Assembly: GCA_040903745.1 (NCBI GenBank)
Contig: JBBDUV010000110.1
Location: forward strand, 1 to 15,243
Direction: 5' to 3'
From: M55B112 sp040903745
Lineage (GTDB): Bacteria > Bacteroidota > Bacteroidia > Bacteroidales > GCA-2748055
DNA length: 15,243 nt
Shown: in pieces, positions 7,742-15,243 of the stretch
Numbering within the stretch: position 1 is the first letter of the stretch
Layout of the letters: every line of letters begins with the position of its first letter
Notes under the pieces: generated by a model
Told to the model about the DNA's origin: nothing
The model's database searches: none
The model's input: the letters and a program-made list of their open reading frames with translations, nothing else
Program-made: the position numbers and the translations under genes

Positions 7742-8893
7742 ATGATTGAAATTAAAACTTTGGTTATAACCCTTATAATTGCAGCATTAGCCTTGAGTGG
7801 ATGTAAACCTGCTGCCGAGGAAGAGAATGCGCAACTCCCACCTATGGGCTGGAATTCATGGAACGCTTTCCGTGATGATATTACTGAAGATTTGATAAAA
7901 GAAACTGCTGATGTAATGATTGAATCAGGGTTGGTTGACGCTGGTTATGTATATATCAATATAGATGATGGCTGGAATCTCGGATCAGTGCAGGAAATTG
8001 ACCTGGAAAGATTTCCGGGTGGGATTAATGCAATATCAGACTATATGCATGAACGGGGTTTGAAGTTAGGCATCTATACCCGCTGGAATTCAATTGGTAA
8101 CGAAGAAAGGGATGCGAAAATCCTGGCCGGTTATGGTGTCGATTTTATTAAAAACGATGCCTGGAGAACCAGATCCGATAATCCTTACTGGAAAAAGATG
8201 CATGATGCGATTAAGGCAACCGGACGGCCTATTGTACACAGTATCCACTTCAACGATGAGGGAACTAACCCGCCAAACATTACAGAAATATGTTATATGT
8301 GGCGGATTACCAATGATATAAGAGACTATTACAATCCTGAGTCAGTGCCTGAAGATATTAGTAACTGGGCCTTTTCAACGCTTGATATCATCGATAGAAT
8401 GGCAGAGGTAACTCACCTGATCGAGCCTGGCTGCTTTGCCGATGCAGATATGTTTGAGATTGGAAATGGTAATCAGACCATCGATGAATACAAAACGCAG
8501 TTTACTATGTGGAGTTTGCTGCCTGCTCCTTTGATCATGGGCCATGATGTTCGCAACATGAGTAAAGATATCCTTGAGATTCTTACCAATGCCGAGGTAA
8601 TTGCAGTGAATCAGGATCCTGCTGTTATCCCGGCAAAGCGTATTTATAAAACTGATGACTTAGAACTCTGGGCACGGAGGCTTTCCGGAGATGCCTATTC
8701 AGTTGTACTTTTAAATAAAACTGAAAGTAGTCGTGAAATTGATTTTTCCTGGCGACAAATAGGGTTGGAGCAAAATGAGATATTTGAAATACGCGATTTA
8801 TGGGAGCATCAGGACCTCGGGGTTCATAAAGGATCCTTTTCTGTTAAAGTAGCCTCGCATGGCTGTGCGATGCTCAAACTCAGCCCCAGATGA
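7742..8893 (+). CDS. Compact GH27 alpha-galactosidase-like lipoprotein
   Basis: A 383-residue GH27 enzyme with a lipoprotein signal (LALSGC, Cys21) and the barrel start PPMGWNSWNAF (33-43). Further core motifs are NIDDGW (73-78), FIKNDAW with probable nucleophile Asp139, and WRITNDI with probable acid/base Asp192. ADADMFEIGNG (233-243) corresponds to the conserved GH27 WNDPDMLEVGNG segment, and PAPLIMGHDVR follows. The C-terminal ~90 residues form the short beta domain. Canonical GH27 enzymes often carry a Cys after the nucleophile motif (KYDWC); here it is Ala-Trp, so the disulfide is absent. It differs clearly from the two longer GH27s in the window. It lies 20 bp after the DUF4832-like gene. 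Likely substrate: terminal alpha-galactose or beta-L-arabinopyranose. Confidence 0.88.
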   Translation: MIEIKTLVITLIIAALALSGCKPAAEEENAQLPPMGWNSWNAFRDDITEDLIKETADVMIESGLVDAGYVYINIDDGWNLGSVQEIDLERFPGGINAISDYMHERGLKLGIYTRWNSIGNEERDAKILAGYGVDFIKNDAWRTRSDNPYWKKMHDAIKATGRPIVHSIHFNDEGTNPPNITEICYMWRITNDIRDYYNPESVPEDISNWAFSTLDIIDRMAEVTHLIEPGCFADADMFEIGNGNQTIDEYKTQFTMWSLLPAPLIMGHDVRNMSKDILEILTNAEVIAVNQDPAVIPAKRIYKTDDLELWARRLSGDAYSVVLLNKTESSREIDFSWRQIGLEQNEIFEIRDLWEHQDLGVHKGSFSVKVASHGCAMLKLSPR

Positions 8894-9012
8894 TAGCAGG
8901 CCTTTTAAATCATATACAGAGGGTATAAACATCCCATGATTAAAAAGCGCAAAGTTGTATATAAAAAGTATTTATCAAATAGAATCAACATTATTATTTA
9001 AACAATTACATT

Positions 9013-10041
9013 ATGAAAAAATTAAGCATTGCTTTATTACTGGCAGCTTTTGTTGTCAGCTGCGGTTCGCAAAAAAAACCGGAACAGCAAACTATCGACA
9101 TCACACAACTTAAATCAGTAGACGAAATCCAGTATCCTTACGATTTCACTTATGATGGCAATCCACTGGTACGGCATATTGGTGCCGCCGACCCCGATGT
9201 TCACGTATGGGATGGTGTGGTATGGATGTACACTTCTCAGGACAGAACAGTTGATTCCTTAATTCATCCGCATCATTATGCCGCCATGGATGGGTATCAT
9301 GTTTTTTCTTCCACAGATATGATCAACTGGACTGATCACGGCGAAATTCTGCACTCCAGTGATATAGAATGGGGATGGGAAGATGGTGGCTATATGTGGG
9401 CACCCGGTGCAGCGCGAAAAGATGGCAAATACTATTTGTATTTTCCTCATCGCGATAAAGAAAGCAATTGGAGAATTGGTGTAGCCATTGCTGATTCACC
9501 TGCAGGGCCCTTTAAAGACTCGGGCCGCCCTATGGAAGGTTTAACCGGTATTGACCCGATGATCCTGAAGGACGACGATGGAGAATATTATCTGTATAAC
9601 AATCCGGGTATTGTAGCAAAACTAAAACCCAACATGATTGAACTGGCCGAAGAAGTACACATGATCGACTATGGCCCGGAAGAAGTGATGGAAAATGATA
9701 CGTTGCAATTTAACGAAGGTGCCTATATGCATAAAAAGGATGGGGTATATTACTTCTCCTATACCAACTGGAAGAACCAAACGCACCAGGGTTATTACGC
9801 AACAGGCGATAATCCTTATGGACCTTTTGAATGGCAGGGAGCAATGGCTCCAAATCCGCAGGGGGCTCAGGATCATCATTCCATCATAGAATTTAAGGAT
9901 CAGTGGTATTATTTTTACCACATTGCCATCCCTAATCTACCTGTCTTTAAAGAGTCACAGGGAAGAATTGCCTGTTACGACAAACTTTATTACAAGGAGG
10001 ACGGAACCATAAAAATGGTGGAGCACACCCGCAATTATTAA
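9013..10041 (+). CDS. GH43-like five-bladed propeller glycosidase, lipoprotein
   Basis: A 342-residue protein with a lipoprotein signal (MKKLSIALLLAAFVVSC, Cys17). It shows the inverting GH43 catalytic triad: a general base in GAADPDVHVWDG (probably Asp60), the pKa-modulating Asp181 in GIDPMILKDDDG, and the general acid Glu235 in FNEGAYMHKKDG. MWAPGAARKDGKYYLYFP (128-145) is the usual second-blade signature, and DHHSIIEF (287-294) supplies the conserved central His. There is no C-terminal beta-sandwich or binding module, so it is a single-domain enzyme. GH43 members release arabinose, xylose or galactose units; the subfamily cannot be assigned by eye. It sits 119 bp after the GH27 gene and 40 bp before the damaged T9SS-tail gene. 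The ATG follows an AT-rich ACATT leader. Confidence 0.88.
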   Translation: MKKLSIALLLAAFVVSCGSQKKPEQQTIDITQLKSVDEIQYPYDFTYDGNPLVRHIGAADPDVHVWDGVVWMYTSQDRTVDSLIHPHHYAAMDGYHVFSSTDMINWTDHGEILHSSDIEWGWEDGGYMWAPGAARKDGKYYLYFPHRDKESNWRIGVAIADSPAGPFKDSGRPMEGLTGIDPMILKDDDGEYYLYNNPGIVAKLKPNMIELAEEVHMIDYGPEEVMENDTLQFNEGAYMHKKDGVYYFSYTNWKNQTHQGYYATGDNPYGPFEWQGAMAPNPQGAQDHHSIIEFKDQWYYFYHIAIPNLPVFKESQGRIACYDKLYYKEDGTIKMVEHTRNY

Positions 10042-10081
10042 TATTTGGTTATATCCTTCAGGCATATTAAAACGCAAAAAA

Positions 10082-11297
10082 ATGAAAATGAAGAAAATAA
10101 GCTTGTTGATATGGCTCTTCCTATTGTCGCTTATATCTGTCAGCGCACAAACCTTTACACCCGCTGAAGGAATGTTAATCGGGCCCAATTTTATTGTCTG
10201 GGAGGCTGAAGCAACTGAATCGCCACTCGGTTATTGGGAAATAATAGATGAAAACGATCCCAGGTATCAAAATCTGGATTCGAATAAACTTGATCCCATT
10301 TTGGGTACTCATTTAGAATTTACCGGAAATGACCATAATTCCGGCCCCCCAATATCACCATTAGAATATATTTTTGTTGCTCCTATAACAGGTACATATA
10401 GGTTAGGAGCCAGAATGTTTCAAAGACTCGAAGGCTTACCATCAGATAAATGCAACGATGTTTATATAAAAATGGCTGGTAATTTTACGTCAGGCAACAA
10501 TGTTGATAAACAATACTTGACAAAATTTGTAAAATTCTATGGAAGGGGTGTTAATCAATGGGGCGCACTTTATAATTAGTCTTACAGAAGATTTTTCAAA
10601 GGCAGGTAGTGAAGATGAGCATACCGAATGGTTGCTCTCAAAATTTCAACTTTTGGATGTATGGAAACAATATATTATTAGGTTCGATTGGTATGACAAT
10701 CTAGGAAATCCAGGAATTTTCGGGGCTTTTTATTTCAAAAAGTCTACGATAGATACTACTGCTCCTGTATGGGTTTATGTTGATATAGGCACTCATTTAC
10801 CGGGAACCGACCTTGCTGTGATGGTAAACGAAGATGCCACGGTTTATATGGTGCCGGAAGGAACTGCTTTGGATACCACTGCGGTTAAGGAAGCCGCTCT
10901 GAGTAGGGTAGAAGTATTGGCGCACACAGCCGCAAAACTGGAAACTCACGGGGTAGAACCAGGAAATTATGTGGTTTATGCTATAGATCCATTAGGCAAC
11001 ATTTCCGAAGCAAGCCGGCTAATCACTTTGCAAAGTCCTGTAAATTCTCAGCAAATTATTGTTGCTCCCGAAATAAATATTACTTACAGCTCGTCCAGAA
11101 AATTTTTGAGAGTTGAGAGCTCGGTTGAATTGCATCAAATTGAAGTTTTTAATATCCTTGGTGAAAAGGTAATAAGCCGAAAATGTCAGGGTAAATCGGA
11201 TGAATTTGGCACCCATGAATTAACTTTAGGGGTATATATGATCCGCACGCTTGCTGAAGAAGGTACTTTTACAATAGAAAAGATTTTTTTGCGATGA
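10082..11297 (+). pseudogene. Frameshifted carbohydrate-binding-type T9SS cargo protein
   Basis: Two overlapping frames (10082-10579 and the +1 frame running to 11297) together look like one ~404-residue exported protein. The first frame has a signal peptide (MKMKKISLLIWLFLLSLISVSAQ), then a jelly-roll-like module with WEAEA, Y/F-VAPITGTYRLGARMFQ, CNDVYIKMAGNFTSGN and FYGRGVNQWGALYN, ending in TAG at 10577-10579. Removing one T near 10577 would join it to SLTEDFSKAG in the other frame. The second part continues to an Ig-like segment (~10750-11030; TAPVWVYVDIGT, YVVYAIDPLGNISEAS) and a Por-secretion-tail-like end (IEVFNILGEKV...GVYMIRT...IEKIFLR), the C-terminal signal for type IX secretion. 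The apparent ATG at 10539 lies inside the first module and is not a real start. A genuine lesion, a base-calling error or programmed shifting are possible; the first two are more likely. Confidence 0.7.
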
Positions 11298-11719
11298 CTT
11301 CCTAGATGCTTCGTTGAACTATTTCTGATCAATTAAGAACTAAAGTTTCGCACTGTGCATAAATAATTGACTTTGAACTTAATTGAATCCTTTTAGGATT
11401 CTTAAAATGCTGATTATCAGTCAGCCGTAAATTCCGTTTACTACTTCGAATTAAACCACATTCGTGGTTTTAAGCCTGAAAGGCTTGAATGTGATTTGCC
11501 CCGTGTGATTGTCTGCAAACCCAATCGAAGAACAGAATACTAAAAATACACTAATAATTGTTGTCTTGATATTTGTTTTCATTTTTATATCCCCTTTTAT
11601 AAAAGAATCCAGGTAGGTCGTGAAAACTAAAATTTCTTACCCTACCCAACTATATTTTATTAAATAACTCTACTAACTTTTGTTATTCATTGAACGAGAA
11701 ATTGCTTTTGTGAACACAT
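11298..11719. other. Convergent intergenic spacer
   Basis: These 422 bases lie between a plus-strand gene and a minus-strand gene, so both transcripts end here. No gene is supported. The stretch contains three compact hairpins (11385-11486, listed separately) and an AT-rich 7-bp inverted repeat, TTTTATA/TATAAAA (11583-11604). None has a clean terminator U-tract. Confidence 0.55.
11385..11486. repeat. Cluster of three short perfect hairpins
   Basis: Three perfect stem-loops fall within ~100 bases: GAATCC-TTTTA-GGATTC (11385-11401), AAACCAC-ATTC-GTGGTTT (11453-11470) and AAGCCT-GAA-AGGCTT (11472-11486). The last two are separated by a single base. They lie in the convergent spacer and resemble small palindromic intergenic repeats or transcript-end structures. 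Confidence 0.6.
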
Positions 11720-13354
11720 TTATTGATTCACAAAATCCACACATTTCCAGCCATCTTGCTTTGTGAATTCAAACTTACGTTCATCATCTCCAACTTTGAC
11801 TATGTAAGTACCATAAAATGCATTTAATTCGCATACTCCGTCTTCATTTGCAGTGCCTTCCCATTGCGTTGACCACTCCTTGTGAATTAAATTCTGATAA
11901 GTTTCAGCAGCCAATGTAGGAGTCCAGTCTTTTTTCCACAGTGCTGCCTCAGGGATCTAATGAACCGTTTCCCAGAAATCCCACATGGTGATCCCAATCA
12001 CATTAGGATGAGCAAAACAAGCTCTATAGACATCTTCCAGGGCTTTCGCCTGCAATGCCTCATCTCCCACATTCACATCGATCTCTGTAATTCTAATAGG
12101 TAGATTGAACTGCGACAATTCTTCCAGTGCACTCCATATATGCCTGTAATCTATCACGTTTTCAAGATGACCCTGAATACCTATTCCATCGATAGGAATA
12201 TCATTATCCAAAAGTTCCCTGATCAATTGAACATATTCATCCAGGGCATCATGACAAAATATATTGAAATCATTCACAAACAATTTTGCATCAGGATCTC
12301 CTTTCTTTGCAAAATAAGCCATATCCCGGGTAATATCGGCTAAACGATTGCGAAAATAAGAATGATGCACCATCTCATTGTTTAGATCATATTCCTTAAT
12401 CAGCCCTTTATATCGTGACGTGACCTGTTCTGCACGACGCTTTATAAGCATGCGAAGTTCTGAGTCATCGGTCTTTTCTATCCAGGGCTGCATTCGGTTT
12501 TCTATATTGCATCCCCAAAATATACAATGGCCGCGAATACTCAAATCATTCTCTTTACACCATTGATACATCTCATCAGCATGGCTAAAATCCGGTTTGT
12601 TTTTAATTTCTTCGGTTCTGTGCCAGTAAAGTATTGCAGGAGTAGCCGAATTGAAATTTGCTTTGAGGATTTCATTGTATTTTTCAACGTCCTTTTGAAA
12701 ATTCGGGTCCTCATTTTCCATGAAAATTCTCCTTGATATTGATGTGCCAAACTGGAAATCATGTTGTAACTGAGTCACTTTCACATGTTCACCGGGTTTT
12801 GATTTTATAATGAGTTCACCCATTCGATACTTTTGAATTGAGGGGTCGGTAAGTTCCTTTACTGTCTTGACTCTGGGTGTCGTTTCTGCCAGCTTAGCAT
12901 TTGAAATACGCAAGTCATGTACAGTTAAATTGTCTCCTTTTGATTCCCAGGGACCTTTCAGGTAGAATACACTTACGAAGTAAGAGCCATGCGGAATTTT
13001 GAATTTGAACTGATATTCATGAAAGTCCGACTCATAGACTTTGAATTTTGTTGAATATAGAACATCGCCCTCATGGGATTCTATGATCAAATGGACAAGC
13101 GGGTAGCCACCTTTTCCCCTCGTACAAACAGTCCCTTTCGCCTGAATTGTAATGTTGCTTTCATCTGTTTGTTCAAATTCAAACCAATCTCCAAATCCGC
13201 CATATTTTGTGAAATAGAGTCCGCCTTCAGTGCTTATTTCTCCATTATAAGGATTAAATCTGGCATTGCTGGCGAGTAGAGTAGCTTCCTGGCTATAAAC
13301 ATGGGCACTGAATATAGCTACCATCGCTAAAATGACATTTTTTTTTAAATTCAT
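11720..13354 (-). pseudogene. GH10 xylanase-like protein interrupted by an in-frame TAG
   Basis: The likely ATG is at 13354 (MNLKKNVILAMVAIFSAHVYSQ, a signal peptide); an upstream in-frame ATG at 13435 would precede the signal and is unlikely. From there the frame gives 465 residues, then TAG (plus-strand 11957-11959), then 78 more codons in the same frame to TAA. Residues ~28-155 form a beta-sandwich, probably carbohydrate-binding. A linker domain with GELIIKSKPGEHVKV leads into the GH10 barrel: YWHRTEE, IRGHCIFWG, EYDLNNE with acid/base Glu327, and RITEIDV with nucleophile Glu424. The break falls in WETVH-stop-IPEAALW, where GH10 enzymes normally read W-E-x-x-H-W-x-P-x-A-A-L-W, so TAG stands exactly where TGG (Trp) belongs. 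A product ending there would lack the last barrel helix and the small C-terminal beta module (YGTYIVKVGD...). Substrate by family: beta-1,4-xylan. Confidence 0.8.
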
Positions 13355-13503
13355 ATGCATATTTATTAAAAAAAAAATTTTACTTTTACTCATGATCTCA
13401 CAAGACAAAATAAAGGGTGATTGTAAAAATAACAACTTTCAGGTTCTTGATAAAAGCATGTACAGAGATTAATTCTTCACCTTGTTTGTTCATCGAAAAA
13501 GAT

Positions 13504-13548
13504 AAAAATCAGCCTGGTCTCTAGACTTTATCGACCAGGCTGATTTTT
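13504..13548. terminator. Strong bidirectional intrinsic terminator
   Basis: Perfect 16-bp inverted repeat: AAAAATCAGCCTGGTC (13504-13519) and GACCAGGCTGATTTTT (13533-13548), with a 13-base loop. The GC-rich core flanked by A and T runs can terminate transcription on either strand. On the minus strand it lies 90 bp past the stop of the GH27 gene and upstream of the GH10 gene, so the two minus-strand genes are probably separate transcription units. Confidence 0.85.
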
Positions 13549-13637
13549 TATTGAAATAATGTCTATATCGTAATTTTTGCCATTGGTAATGAATAACCCC
13601 AAGGCAAAAGCCATGGGGAATTATTTGCTTAACGCAC

Positions 13638-15026
13638 CTAAATCTCAATACGATAAAGCTTTGATGCATGGGGTTCCAGGCTTAGAGATAATGTACCTGA
13701 AACAGCTTCCTTTTCTTTACTCCAAATATCTTCGAAGAGATATTCCTTCTGATTATCCAGCCCTGCTTGTTCTAAAATAATTTCTTCTTCCATTAAAGTT
13801 TCCGAAATATTAAAGACAGCGAGATATTTATATTTTCCATCTTGAGAATCAGCTGTCCAAATCGATTTGTTTTCATCGTTATAAATGACTTTGTTGTTAA
13901 CGCTTTCCTGGTTGAGTGCCAACAGTTCTTTATTGGTGATCAATGAAAAAGTAAAATCATCATTTTCAGGTAAATAACCTCCGATCATCAATGGTGAACG
14001 AAAAATTGACCATAAATTCATCATCGTAATTTGTTCATCTTGTGTGAACCTTGAATACTCGTCGGTCGCTTCTTCGACAGAGTTTGCGTTTATTTTTTTG
14101 ATCTCCCATTCACCGGCTCCGGTTTTTCGTAATTTACCAATGGGCAGCATATCAGCGTCGGGCCAATGGTTTTCAGTAACATATGGAGCCCACCGTTCAC
14201 ATAGCATAAAATGTGTTTTCAGGTCATCCCAGTTCTCCCAAAAATCGCCGGATATCCGAAACATATGTGCCTGCCTTCTTATATGACTGGCAGCGCCGAG
14301 AGGTGTAGATCCGCCCGGAGACAAACTCAACAAAATATCCCGGCCTGAATTTCTCAATGCTGTGCTTAATCCTTCTATTTCATCAACCTGGTAGGGCGAT
14401 GACATGTCGTCTGCCTTGATAAAATCTATCTCCCATTCAGCGAATAATTCAGCGAGGGATTCATAGTATGCCTGCCCTGCCGGATGGGTCATATTTATAC
14501 CCATTCTTGACTGGCTCCAGGTACACAAATTATTGGGTTCTGCAATTTCATCTGCCGTGTATTGGGTGCCCATAATTTTCAATTGCTCACTAACGGCAAG
14601 CCTTGGAATACCGCGCATCAAATGGATCCCCATTTTCAATCCTTTGCTGTGAATATAATCGGCAAGTGGTTTAAATCCAGCACCGTTTTTCGCTGAAGGA
14701 AATTTAGAAGTGTCGGGCCAAAAACGTCCATACTCATCAATAGAGGATCCATTGTACCAACCGCCGTCAATCACCACATATTCCCAGCCATATTCTTTTA
14801 GATGTTCAGCCATATAATCGGCAACAGCTTTTACCTGCTCTTCATTTACATCTCCTGAAAAACAGTCCCAGCTGTTCCATCCCAAAGGTGGTTTTTCAGC
14901 CAGAAGCGGCAGTGGTGAAGACGCATCGTATTTTTGAGTTTCATCACATGAACTGCAAAATCCAATAAAAAGGATAAATCCAATGAAGGAATTGAAAGTG
15001 CTAAATTGTCTTATTTTTGATTTCAT
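13638..15026 (-). CDS. GH27-type alpha-galactosidase-like lipoprotein
   Basis: A 462-residue GH27 enzyme. The leader (MKSKIRQFSTFNSFIGFILFIGFCSSC) ends in a lipoprotein-like cysteine, probably Cys27, followed by Asp-Glu, an acidic start sometimes linked to surface export in Bacteroidota. Core motifs are PPLGWNSWDCF (46-56), IDGGWYNGSS (86-95), HLMRGIPRLAV (135-145), FIKADD with probable nucleophile Asp206, FRISGDFWENWDD with probable acid/base Asp261, and WPDADMLPIG (288-297). RSPLMIGG (343-350) precedes the C-terminal beta domain. It belongs to the same subtype as the GH27 at 66-1445, and both have a copy of the 52-bp repeat upstream. Downstream lies a strong terminator. Predicted to act on terminal alpha-galactose or beta-L-arabinopyranose. 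Confidence 0.88.
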   Translation of the reverse strand: MKSKIRQFSTFNSFIGFILFIGFCSSCDETQKYDASSPLPLLAEKPPLGWNSWDCFSGDVNEEQVKAVADYMAEHLKEYGWEYVVIDGGWYNGSSIDEYGRFWPDTSKFPSAKNGAGFKPLADYIHSKGLKMGIHLMRGIPRLAVSEQLKIMGTQYTADEIAEPNNLCTWSQSRMGINMTHPAGQAYYESLAELFAEWEIDFIKADDMSSPYQVDEIEGLSTALRNSGRDILLSLSPGGSTPLGAASHIRRQAHMFRISGDFWENWDDLKTHFMLCERWAPYVTENHWPDADMLPIGKLRKTGAGEWEIKKINANSVEEATDEYSRFTQDEQITMMNLWSIFRSPLMIGGYLPENDDFTFSLITNKELLALNQESVNNKVIYNDENKSIWTADSQDGKYKYLAVFNISETLMEEEIILEQAGLDNQKEYLFEDIWSKEKEAVSGTLSLSLEPHASKLYRIEI

Positions 15027-15191
15027 AATGTTATGAATATATAATTTATATTAGTTCAATACCATATTCCTTTCCCATATTCCGTGAGTACAGTTTTTCA
15101 GTTGAATTGTTTCAATTATTAAATGGATTTTTTTTCATTTTTTGAGGGTTGAAATCAAATTAAGTTCAAAAGATTGAGTTATTATTTTTTA
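15027..15191 (-). promoter_or_regulatory. Upstream region of the minus-strand GH27 gene with a short direct repeat
   Basis: An AT-rich leader of 165 bp between the gene start and the right-hand inverted repeat. It contains the direct repeat CCATATTCC at 15062-15070 and 15075-15083 (13 bp apart, GGAATATGG on the coding strand). This could be a regulator-binding pair. No convincing Bacteroidota -7/-33 promoter match was identified; TTAATTTG near 15157 is only partial. Confidence 0.3.
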
Positions 15192-15243
15192 TATGACTAT
15201 CGGTTTTCATTAATAACGCAATTATAATTAACAGATGCACAAG
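15192..15243. repeat. Right copy of the 52-bp perfect terminal inverted repeat
   Basis: Exact reverse complement of bases 4-55, running to the very last base of the window. Read on the minus strand it points toward the GH27 gene, mirroring the left copy, which points toward the other long GH27 gene. The distance to the start codon differs (165 bp here, 10 bp on the left), so it is not simply a conserved leader at fixed spacing. Confidence 0.9.

Noticed and set aside
13577..13780. Plus-strand open frame overlapping the end of the minus-strand GH27
   Set aside because: It is mostly antisense to the conserved C-terminal domain of that enzyme and has no recognisable protein features.
1..15243. 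A defence system, CRISPR array, integron or phage module
   Set aside because: No nuclease, integrase, transposase, phage or repeat-spacer signature was found on either strand; all supported genes are carbohydrate-related.

Overview
The window looks like Bacteroidota DNA. It is AT-rich, starts are preceded by AT-rich leaders rather than clear Shine-Dalgarno sequences, most enzymes have signal peptides or Bacteroidota-type lipoprotein signals, and one gene ends in a type IX secretion (Por secretion) C-terminal domain. Almost every gene encodes an exported carbohydrate-active protein. This reads as the enzyme part of a polysaccharide-utilisation region, but no SusC/SusD pair, sulfatase, transporter or regulator is present. 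Genus cannot be fixed from the sequence; a marine or gut glycan degrader of the Marinilabiliales type is only a guess.

Layout, left to right. Both ends carry the same perfect 52-bp sequence in inverted orientation (4-55 and 15192-15243). The plus strand then carries a secreted GH27-type enzyme (66-1445); a truncated GH36-like lipoprotein remnant (1562-1948); a secreted kelch-repeat protein fused to a DUF1080/3-keto-disaccharide hydrolase domain (2054-3724); the intact GH36-like lipoprotein (3908-5818); a 421-bp stretch with one small possible secreted peptide; a DUF4832-like putative glycoside hydrolase lipoprotein (6240-7721); a compact GH27 lipoprotein (7742-8893); a GH43-like lipoprotein (9013-10041); and a frameshifted carbohydrate-binding/T9SS-tail protein (10082-11297). 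After a 422-bp convergent spacer with several small hairpins, the minus strand carries a GH10-type xylanase interrupted by an in-frame TAG (13354-11720), a strong bidirectional terminator (13504-13548) and a third GH27 lipoprotein (15026-13638).

Working together, four clan GH-D enzymes (three GH27, one GH36) would remove terminal alpha-galactose or the stereochemically related beta-L-arabinopyranose. The GH43 would trim arabinose, xylose or galactose units, and the GH10, if functional, would cut a beta-1,4-xylan-like backbone. The kelch-DUF1080 protein suggests a link to the oxidised (3-keto) glycoside route. A substituted heteroxylan or an arabinogalactan-like glycan fits, but the exact substrate is inferred.

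The most notable points are the inverted repeat bounding the whole window, three damaged genes (GH36 remnant, T9SS/CBM frameshift, GH10 amber codon) in 15 kb, and two enzyme types whose activity is poorly defined (DUF4832 protein, kelch-DUF1080 fusion). I did not find a convincing defence system, CRISPR array, transposase, tRNA or rRNA.
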